Shown here piece after piece: positions 55,923-64,000 of a DNA stretch of 64,000 nucleotides. Source of the DNA: Saccharina japonica (lineage: Eukaryota; Sar; Phaeophyceae; Laminariales; Laminariaceae); assembly GCA_008828725.1 (NCBI GenBank), contig MEHQ01003574.1, positions 496,001-560,000 on the forward strand, in the 5' to 3' direction. The notes beneath the pieces are model-generated. The model saw nothing but the letters and a program-made list of their open reading frames with translations. It was not told where the DNA came from and did no database searches. A program made the translations under genes and the position numbers. Positions within the stretch are counted from its first letter, which is position 1, and each line of letters opens with the position of its first letter.

Positions 55923-58680
55923 GTGAGTGAGCGGGGCACTTTTTTAGTAGGGGGGCCTGGGAAAAAAAGAAAAAAAAGAGAGGGAAAATCTACGGTGGAT
56001 CTACCCCCCCCGTCCCCGACCTTGTACAGCCACCACTCTATACTAGAAAACCCTCCTGCGTTTTGCGTTTTGGCACCCTTTCTTGCAAAAGCCATGCACG
56101 ATGAGCCATGGAGAGCCGGAGCTGCTTGCTAAGCACAAATTGGTGATGACGGGGGGTGGGCAAAAACAGGTCCACATTTGTGACGTCTCGACCTGGGATG
56201 ATGATTCGCCACAAGTTCAGCACGGCATCAGCGGAATGCTTCAAGTAACAAGTCGCTACACACCGAGCAAGGCAGTTAAGCACTTTCCCAGGTTCAGACT
56301 TACGCTGTCTGCTAAAGCGGATGCAGCACAAGTACTCCCCTTCTTGAATAAGCTGCGAAGAAACAAGCAGGTGCGATCACGCAATGTCTCCTTTTCACCT
56401 TGTAGACGCGTGCGTCGGAGCCACGATTTTCGCTGCGACGTCTGATCAACTGCGTGTTCTTGGACTCACTCTGTACCTGTACCTGGTGGGAAAACTGAAG
56501 CAGCAAGAACAAGCAGGTACCGTCGTAGTTCAACGTGTGTACGAACGATTACGTGGTCTACGAGGGTGTCACAGAGCTTCGGGGCAAAGGTCTGCGTAAG
56601 GTCTACCAGGTACAAAGTACCAGGTCCAGGTACGTAGTGTTTTGCAAAGCGATGACTGCTATTTTCACTGCCGAGAAATAAGGTGTACCGGTATGTTGAT
56701 GTAGCTTATGCCACCTCTCACTACTGGTCGTGTTGCTTCTTCTGTATTCGTAATTCGTAAGCACTCGTGTTTTCACACATCAAATTTGAATATTAGCGTT
56801 GTCCTCCGTTTGGCTGTTTCTTTGAAATGATGCAGGCTGCCGTGGTTGTGTTGAACAACCGTGGGTGGGTCGGCTACCTCGTTGCTCATGAGGCCAATCC
56901 AAAGCTCTACTGCCACTTTCACTATCAGGAGAATATGGACGGTGAGTTATTAATATCGAATGCTCGTATGTACGCTCGTACGTATGGTGTCTTCCGCATG
57001 TTACGGACGCTATTTTTTAAGCAATGGAATTAATAATAAACTAAGAAACACGTCGAATTGTAGTACATATGTGGCGCTGCCTCAAAGCTTATGCATACGG
57101 TACCAGGTATACGGTACCTGGTACCTGGTACGCACAGTATCAGGTATACAAGCGGCGTAACGGGCGCTCGCTACGCTCGCTCACAAGCTCACAAGGAAGA
57201 ATGGAACGGAACAACAGATGTTCCAGGAAATTAGGTGCATAGAGGCGAATGCCAAGAGCTCCATGCTCCAGAAAAACAACCCGGACGCCGTATGCATCTC
57301 GTACTTCTTATGTATACACACGTCCAGTTCTGCCGAGTTGGATATCATCCGTCTATTTCTTGCCGGCGAGCCTTTTCCCTTTTTCAGTTTGTTTTTTTGT
57401 GTTTTTGTGTTGTTTGTGTTTTTGTACGTACGAGCATGTTGTCGTCGAGCATCTACTGTAGAGCAAGCACATCACAGCACAGCACCGTCCATCAGCCAGT
57501 CCATCAGCCCTGCACAAAGCAGCCAAGCAAGACGTGCCGATCAGAGCGCAACAAAGCAAGCCAGCAAAAAAAGTTGGCAATAGTCAACTGGTGTCGGGCA
57601 TTACAGGTCGCTGTGTTCTCAAACGGAACGAACACATCGAAATCTGTCCGGCCCACCCGCACAAAACTATAAAAATCGCACTCGAGGGAGCACTTGGCAT
57701 TTGCCAGTCGCCAGTCTGCATCTTCTATCGTGGGCCTCTCTGTCCGCTTCACTCGCATTTTGTTTTTTTCCTTGTGAGGGGGGCTGTGAGGTGGGAGAAT
57801 ATGCCGAGCGAGACAGCTGAGGGCCGGACCCAGTTAGCATACGATGAGTATGTATGTACGAGTAGTGGTCTATATGCCTATGTACGTACGGCCTGTTATA
57901 TACGAACTACGAACAGCAAACAGCGCAGTTGCATTGCGGCGAATACACTCTGTACAGCAGCAGAAGTACCAATTCGATATTACCTACCAGGTACCTGGTA
58001 CTGCTGTAGACTTCAGCCGAATATTTCGCTCGCGTATATCTAACCAGTTATCAGGGGTCACTTCAATCGATTTCGTTACTTTCTTTTGTTTAGGAAACGT
58101 GAGCAGACGGGAGTATCTCGAGTGGATGAGTCCTATTTGGTTTATATGTTTATATGACATTATACGTAGTAGCCTTTTGACTGCTGCTCTTCTGCTGCGC
58201 TGAATACCGGTACGAGGTATGATGCGAGCAAAGGTTATTATCGTATTTTCGTACAGAGTAGTACTATATATCCTGGTGCCTGGTGTGGTTGTTTTTTTGT
58301 TATTTCCATGTCGAGTGTGTGCATCATATCGTAACAAAATACTCTGACTGTGCTGAATTCAGCAGTCTATTTTGCTTTTGTGGCGTGACGCTCATGGCCC
58401 ATGGCTTCACGCACCTACGAGAGAAAGGTTGTAGCAGTGCTCAACCCGAGCCAACAACAGCCAGCCCGGTACCTCCCCCCCCCTTGGTGCCACAGCTAGC
58501 CGCCAAAAAGTTCGCTCTCAGCAACCAGCGAAGATGTCAAGGTTGGCGCGTATCCAGCAAGGACCTTGGACTTCACACGCACCCTCGATTGCTCGGGAAG
58601 GCGGGGGCGTGGTCGATGGGCCGGACTACGACCCAGGTGCGCGGGGCCGTTGGTATTGTTGTTGCCGCGGATGTTGATTG
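55923..58680 (+). other. Possible exons of an unidentified + strand gene
   Basis: The best candidate is 56836-56941 (CAG acceptor, GTGAGT donor), coding AVVVLNNRGWVGYLVAHEANP and continuing KLYCHFHYQENMD. Weaker candidates include 56102-56172 (MSHGEPELLAKHKLVM), a segment near 56330-56370 (VLPFLNKLRRNKQ), 57218-57290 (MFQEIRCIEANAKSSML) and 58430-58640. Phases between them could not be reconciled, so the gene is not modelled. It would be head-to-head with IFT70 if it starts near 56100. No family recognised. Confidence 0.3.
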
Positions 58681-58933
58681 AATACATTCGTATGTCGTGC
58701 ATATATTATAGCCCAACAAATGTGGTCTGCTCTTTTGAGAACTTGCTGTACAGTAACTATTGTTGAATTGCATGGATATGTCGTGATTCTCAAAAGTAGG
58801 GGAGGGGAAATGTTGCCAGACATATTCCCGTTTTGTTATATTTTGGCTCAAGAATTGTGGAATTCATTTACGCAGTAAAATGATGCCTATAAGGCACCCA
58901 CATGGTACAATGGGATACCCTGCTCCCAGACAA

Positions 58934-60354
58934 CTAAACACAGAAAAACACCCTTCGGGCTAACCCGCTACGTTTACGTTTCGGCCCCGTACCGCCGAGA
59001 AAAACGGAAACCCTGGCCACACTTTTCTCCATTGGGCAAGCCCGATTACCTCTGAAACTTATCTTCTTACTCCTCTTCCCGCCTGTCCTTGTTAGAGCTT
59101 CTGACACAAAGTCTGCCCCCTGCACTCCCGCTCTTACGTAAAAAAACATGAAAGCCAGGGACTTCCACCTCCCCGCCCTTTGGATCTGAATGTCCGATGC
59201 ACCTTGTGCCGCCAACTGCGTGGCCCCACCAATCCTACCTGAGTGTAAGGCGTACTGCGCCGGGTCTCTACCCAAACTACTGACCATCCGCCTCAAGACC
59301 TTCGTCGCTACCGTGTGCGTGATCACCTTCCACCCGCTTGCCGTGCGTGGCTGCATGAGCGGTGCTGACTCGCTCAACTCGGAGTAAAGGTCTAGCAGGT
59401 CCAGAAAAATTTCCAGAGCCCCGTAACCACTTACACCCCTCGTCGCTTGATCCTTCCCTACCGTTACGCTCGTCCTGGTAACTGTTTCCCCTAACCTCTT
59501 GTTGTCTGACTTGGACGCGCAGAACGTCACTTCTACTCTGTCCGCTATGCGCCTGTCATCCCACGCCAGTTGTGACGCTCCCGCAAAAAATTCCAAGTCC
59601 CTTCTCGTCAGACAAAAGTCCGGGTGTACCAGGCCATTACCAAACGCCCAAATTTCCGAGGCTCTGCACAATAGATGAAACGACAAAGCGAGACCGCACC
59701 ACACTACCCACCCTTCGGTCTTTACACCGGCTACGCACCCCCTCCCCTTGGTTAGCAGTTTCCACGACAGAGGTTTCCTCACCTTGGGGCGTACCTCCGA
59801 CTTTCCGTGTGCTCTGTCGATCCCTTTTCCTAGTGTAAAGTGGGCAATTTCCAACCCTCAAACATTCTGTGGAAATGCTTAATCGCGGCTAGGTACCCTC
59901 GAACCGTCTGACTCTGGTTTTTGAAGCTGAAGCATCGCAACGCCATGGATTTCGTCAGCTCTGTAACTGCCGCATCGACTCCGTCCCTTTCCAACAGCCA
60001 CGCCCCCTTCCCTTCTATCGCCCTGAGACGGCACCACGTTTTCCATTGATTCCAGTACACCTTGTGCGTGCTTCCCCCCACCGAGGCCAACGCTAGGGTC
60101 TCCGCCAGTCTTTTCGCCTTGTTCTCATTCCCTCCCTTTCCCGCGTATGATCCTGCTCGGAGGGGTTTGAGAAGTGTTCGTGATTCTGCAGTTCGTGTCA
60201 TCGCATCCCATACATCGTCATCCAGTACTCCGTGGGAAAGTTGGGCTGTAGAATTGTCTCGAAAAAATCGCATCCGCTCTGGCCTATACTTTGCTCTCTC
60301 CATTCCCCGTGTACGAGGGTCTGCAGGTTGCGCGCGATCTGTTCTTTGGGCCAT
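58934..60354 (-). pseudogene. Tyrosine recombinase, DIRS copy 2, frameshifted
   Basis: The N-terminal half (60354-59830) and the C-terminal half (59854-58934) are in different frames. Compared with copy 1, about 16 bp are missing near 59833-59850, in the stretch between MFEGWKLP and GKGIDRAHGK. The catalytic residues survive: LLCRASEIWAF, ALHSGRIGGATQL, GRWKSLAFMFFYVRAG. The N-terminus overlaps the RNase H frame by 157 bp, as is usual in DIRS. Confidence 0.85.
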
Positions 60355-61100
60355 CTGGAAATGCCGTCAGTCGCCACATTCTGCACACCGGGAATATGTT
60401 TTGGGTCATGGGTCCAACCGCTCGTGATTTCCAGTCTACCCAGTAATCTCATGGCTAGGGCCGCGCGTCTGTTACGTGAACCTCCACATCTGTTAATCCA
60501 CGACACTGCTGCCACGTTGTCTCCTCTCGACAGTACTGGATCTCCTGGCGTTTTCGGCCTCTCTTTTAAAGGGACTTGTGTCACGTACGCTGTCATTACC
60601 ATGCCATAGAGTTCGAGCAAGTTGGTCGTTATCGCGTCCTCGCCCTTCGTTACCACCTGTTTTCGCAGAAGCTCGGACAGATGGTGGTTCAGATCGTATC
60701 TCCAATACACCTGGAGCTCTGGGCAAAACCCCCCGACTGCAGTAAAGCTTGCATCTGAGTAGTATCGTCGTGAGGGAGTTCGTTGTACGTGTGCGTAAAA
60801 AGGTGCTCCAAGCGACTCACCGGCGTTAACCAATTTGTGGTCGATTGCCCACTTCCAGAAGGCAATATCATTGTGGAACTCCCAGCCCAGTTTGACTACT
60901 CTCCGCGTCCGTTTTTTCGACTTGGCTATTTTGTGAAGATCGGTCAAACGTAAAAGCTGCCAGACAAAATATCTTCCCGCTCTGACTACAAACGTGAGGT
61001 TCCATAATTGTCCGGCCATGCTGAGAACGGCCTGCGCGCCTGCATGCGTTTTGCTACTCAGCCACTCAAGTTCTAGGAGTAGTTTAATCGCGTCTATCAT
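60198..61100 (-). pseudogene. RT connection and RNase H, DIRS copy 2
   Basis: 300 residues, with RNase H residues in YYSDASFTAVGGFCPE, TNLLELYGMVMTAYV and LSRGDNVAAVSWINRCGG. It lost its link to RT through a 1-nt deletion near 61165 (GGTTGAATT where copy 1 has GGTTTGAATT). Confidence 0.85.
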
Positions 61101-61156
61101 TTCCTTAGTGACAGAGATTCGTATGGTGTGGGTGTTGATGGTAAAACTTAGAGCAT

Positions 61157-61888
61157 CTACGGTTGAATTCCAATTCGTGCTCTTCTTCGGGGCGAAAATT
61201 GGAGTTTCGCCTTTTTCGCCTGGTCCAAATAATCTTCGTTATCTGGTGCGAGAGAAGCCGACGCTATTAGGGCTGTCTGATCTGAGGCGTTGAGCTGCAC
61301 GCTGGCCATAATGAATTCATCTACGTAGACGGGCGTTAAAAACGGTTCGTTCGGCCCGCCCCTTCGCGGGGCGTTAACTCTTACTCCAGTGGCAATCCGG
61401 GTTGGACTTCCGGTCTCCCACGGCTTCACGGTTTTGACGTGTGACATCATGGCCTTTCCTTCTGATAGGATAACGGCGCTCTTTGCCGTAGTGTTACAGT
61501 GGGCGTGTTCGGCCGCTGCAGCCATGAGGCCCCAGTACCCTGGCGAGGCTGCCCATCCAAAAGTGAGTCTGAAATCCGATACCAAAACATCGTCTACCAC
61601 ATAACAAAAGTTCTGTGCCTGGTGCGGTGCAAATCTAGCATTCCTGAAAGCGTCAGTCACGTCTGCCTTTGCCAAAAGTATACGACGATGGGGGAGCCTT
61701 ATTCGAAGGCCTTTAAAAGCCTTTAGAAGTGCGGGGAGGGCGTCACCACAGAGACATTTTGGTACCTGTTCGGTTTGTGTGTCTCTGTTCAGTCCCCCCT
61801 TCCCCCCCCTGGCCGCTCCGGCCTCGAACGAGTACTCGTTAATGATTCTGACCTTGTGTGTGACCACCGCCCCCAGAGGTGCCATCAA
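61157..61888 (-). pseudogene. Reverse transcriptase, DIRS copy 2
   Basis: Opens APLGAVVTHKVRIINEYSFE, then LLAKADVTDAFRNARFAPHQ (block A Asp), NFCYVVDDVLVSDFRLTFGW, and VYVDEFIMASVQLN at the active-site YxDD position. The frame is intact to ARIGIQ, where the 1-nt deletion ends it. Upstream in frame is LNEKWNQTKALM, unlike copy 1. Confidence 0.85.
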
Positions 61889-62092
61889 CGCTTTTGTTTG
61901 ATTCCATTTTTCGTTCAGCTCAGCGATTTTTGCTTGTCTGCTGTTGCCGTTGTTGGTTACATTGCATGTCTGAACTTGAGTGTAGTACGCTTCTTATCCA
62001 TCTAAAGGTGCTACTTGTCGCCCCGACTCGGGTACATATTTTTCTTTTGCGTACTCGCTTAAGTTCGTTGCCTTTGAGGACTCTCGCCATCC

Positions 62093-62700
62093 TTACGTCG
62101 ACTGGACACGACCAACGTCAGGCAACTGGCCATGACCCTGGAATTTATTTTCCGACCGGGCCTCATGATCCGGCAACTGGCCGTGACCATGCCGACCCTG
62201 CGGTGCTTTTGAGTACTCTCGCAAGCCTTGCGCCGACTGGGCATGACCAAGGTCAGGCAACTGGCCATGACCTTGGTAACGCTGTCTAGATTTACTACTA
62301 TCCTGTTCCGACTCGGAACGATCAAGGTCAGGCAACTGACCATAACCACAGTAATTCTGTCTTGCGTTCTTGTTTTTAGACAGTCCCAACTCGGGACCAT
62401 CACGGACAGGCGACTGGCCATGCCCACAGTATTTATGTACAGTGTGATTGAATTTGGCTCGCAACAACCAGGGTTCGGCAACTCACCTTGCTCCTGGCAA
62501 CGCTGTCTGACCATACTGCCACTCTGTTCCGACTCGTTACAAACCAAGTCAGGCAACTGGCAACAATCATGCCTAGCGTTACTACTTTTCGTACTGCTAT
62601 ACTGTTCAGTAAAAGTTGTCCTACTGTCAAGATCCAACTCGGCACATTCACGGCCACACAACTCACCCACGAACACCGCTTGCGACACCGATCCCGGTTG
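62093..62700 (-). repeat. Degenerate repeat coding GHGQLPDL..S.SEQ units
   Basis: About six units, 65-100 bp apart, contain a version of GGTCAGGCAACTGGCCATGACC. On the - strand they read YGYGQLPDLDRSESEQ, GHGQLPDLGHAQSAQG, GHGQLPDHEARSEN and so on. The frame changes within the array, so any protein is broken. It lies between gag and RT and may encode the C-terminus of gag or a linker. Confidence 0.65.
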
Positions 62701-62810
62701 CGGCGCGCCAGTCAGTCCCACCGACTTACTGGTGTCCCGAACGGCGAAACTCCGCCCTCCGCCTTGCGCCACTTGCCGTCCGGCCCCGCCATCAGGCGAG
62801 GCCCGCCCTG

Positions 62811-62941
62811 TCAATTACCACCTCCTCCTCTCCCCGCCCCAGGTCCCTGCCTACCCTGGGCTCCGCCACCTCTCCCCTGGTTTTGCCCGTGCGAAAAGCT
62901 GAACCTCGCGACGGCCGCTGGAGGCTGCTGCTGTTGCTGTG

Positions 62942-62985
<44 letters not shown>

Positions 62986-63935
62986 AGCTGCTGCTGTGGC
63001 TGCTGCTGCTGCTGCTGCTGCTGCTGGTACCTCGGCGGCGGCGGTGGCGGGCAGGGCAACCCCGGGGCCCCAGTACCGTCCTGAACGAAAGGGCCATGCG
63101 AATATTGGCAATTGGTTCTGTTGCACTGTTGCCTCCGCCACGCGAAATGGCAAGTCCCCTCCGGTGTCCGTATCTGCTGCAGGCCCGATACAAAAGGCCA
63201 ACCTGCCGGCGAGCCCCCGTCCGTACGCGGCCGCGTGGCTGGTGGGAGAATCCCCCCTGTGTTCGCCTTTCTCTTGGCAGGTTTTGCTGCCGCTGTCGAG
63301 CCGCCCAACCTGGGCACTTCCAGCGATGTGTCCATCCGACCCAGCAAACTGCAACTTCCTCGCGATGTCAGTTCGCGCAGCATCGTGGAAGCTGGGGCAT
63401 TTATTCCGGCGCACTCACCTTCCGGCGGGGCAGAGTTGGGAAAGGCAATCTTCACCGGAACCGCGGCGTCTAAAACCAGTCCGAAAAAGTCGTTGATGTC
63501 TCTGTTGACCGCGAAAATCACTCGCTTGCGAACTTGCTGCTGCCTCGAGAGCGGTGTGTTGAATTGCGTGTTCATGTACGCGGTGAGAGTCTTGGACATT
63601 TTTTGCCATTCCTCAATCAGCAAGTCCCGCCTGCCCTGAGACACGCCCCCCGCGGACTCCGCTGCTCCCTGTTGGATCACTTTCACCAGAACTTCGACGA
63701 ACGTTTGGAAGTGCACCTCTGGGGCTCGGGGCACTGCCGCAGTTCCCGGCTCGACCGGAGGTAATAACGCGTCTAAGTCGATGTGTGCTATCGGGGGGGT
63801 GATCATGTCGATGAGCCGCTTGTTAGGGTCGACGATGAACCTGAGCACATGCGAAAAAACGCTGGACGAAACTGGCAGCACAAACAGACCACCTCGGAGC
63901 ACAAACATCGCCGCTGCTCCTGCTTCCTGCCACAT
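62811..63935 (-). CDS. Gag-like protein of DIRS copy 2 with CCCH zinc finger and poly-Gln tract
   Basis: 374 residues from the ATG at 63935. The N-terminal half is helical (LIEEWQKMSKTLTAYMNTQF, VIFAVNRDINDFFGLVLDAAV). A CCCH finger (CHFAWRRQQCNRTNCQYSH, spacing C-x8-C-x4-C-x3-H) follows a basic linker, then a Pro run, a Gln tract of about 45 residues with interspersed Pro/Leu, and a Gly-rich tail. An RNA-binding finger plus position upstream of RT supports gag. The Gln tract is a CTG/CAG microsatellite (62925-63030), which makes unrelated Leu-, Ala-, Ser- and Cys-rich ORFs in other frames. Confidence 0.75.
62925..63030 (+). repeat. (CTG)n/(CAG)n microsatellite within gag
   Basis: Interrupted CTG run on the + strand, translated as poly-Gln on the coding - strand. 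Confidence 0.9.
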
Positions 63936-64000
63936 CCTGATTTTTCACTTCGTGGAGTCCGCCGAGATGGTACGGGCTTCTACGCTGCTGGCCTGCCCCA

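Larger units (their letters stand above)
58833..64000 (-). mobile_element. DIRS-type retrotransposon, copy 2, running off the right edge
   Basis: Order on the - strand: gag (63935-62811), repeat-rich spacer, RT (61888-61157), RNase H (61100-60198), tyrosine recombinase (60354-58934), terminal repeat starting 58833. About 93% identical to copy 1 over the shared 59.0-61.86 kb. It keeps gag but has a frameshift between RT and RNase H and another in the recombinase. The far terminal repeat is outside the window. Confidence 0.9.

Noticed and set aside
62811..63496. Poly-Leu, poly-Ala, poly-Cys and poly-Ser ORFs overlapping gag
   Set aside because: Frame shadows of the CAG tract; the poly-Gln frame carries the CCCH finger and helical domain.

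Overview
This window is repeat-dense nuclear DNA from a flagellated eukaryote. A ciliary gene (IFT70/TTC30) is split into at least 15 short exons with GT-AG introns, and most of the remaining sequence is transposable elements at different stages of decay. The Ty3/Gypsy remnant, the DIRS elements and the OMEGA-type (Fanzor/TnpB) transposons together suggest a stramenopile such as a brown alga or oomycete relative. That placement is an inference. No rRNA, CRISPR array or prokaryote-style operon was seen.

Layout. 0.4-3.7 kb: 3' part of an unrecognised multi-exon + strand gene. 5.6-8.1 kb: a non-autonomous TIR element whose left terminal repeat is split by a SINE-like retroposon. 8.8-9.7 kb: tandem repeats. 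9.8-11.7 kb: a + strand spliced gene with an OTU-protease-like N-terminus and a Pro/Ser/Gly repeat. 12.0-17.9 kb: an intron-less island with four intact ORFs: Fanzor1 nuclease and IS4-type transposase (both -), then an IS607-type serine recombinase overlapping a TnpB/Fanzor2 nuclease (both +). 18-19 kb: a Gly-rich - strand gene with a frame break. 19.08-24.48 kb: an LTR retrotransposon with 4-bp target duplication, decayed coding region, and a second copy of the SINE inside it. 24.5-31.1 kb: interspersed and tandem repeats. 31.1-34.7 kb: DIRS retrotransposon copy 1 (gag-less, broken). 34.7-35.6 kb: DIRS and Gypsy fragments plus a tRNA-like unit. 35.9-38.8 kb: more repeats. 42.3-45.9 kb: DNA transposons nested inside one another, including a hAT-like element and a second tRNA-like unit. 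46.9-55.9 kb: IFT70 on the - strand, with a 269-bp hAT-type MITE in one intron. 56-58.7 kb: possible exons of an unidentified + strand gene. 58.8-64 kb: DIRS copy 2 with a gag ORF, running off the right edge.

How it fits together. The retroelements are broken by stops, indels and nested insertions. In contrast, the 12-17.8 kb island keeps four full-length ORFs with their catalytic residues and no introns. The simplest reading is a recent arrival, possibly through an IS607/IS4-carrying giant virus or bacterial donor. Each RNA-guided-type nuclease sits next to a transposase or recombinase: Fanzor1 behind the IS4 transposase, TnpB behind the IS607 resolvase. This is the most interesting system in the window.
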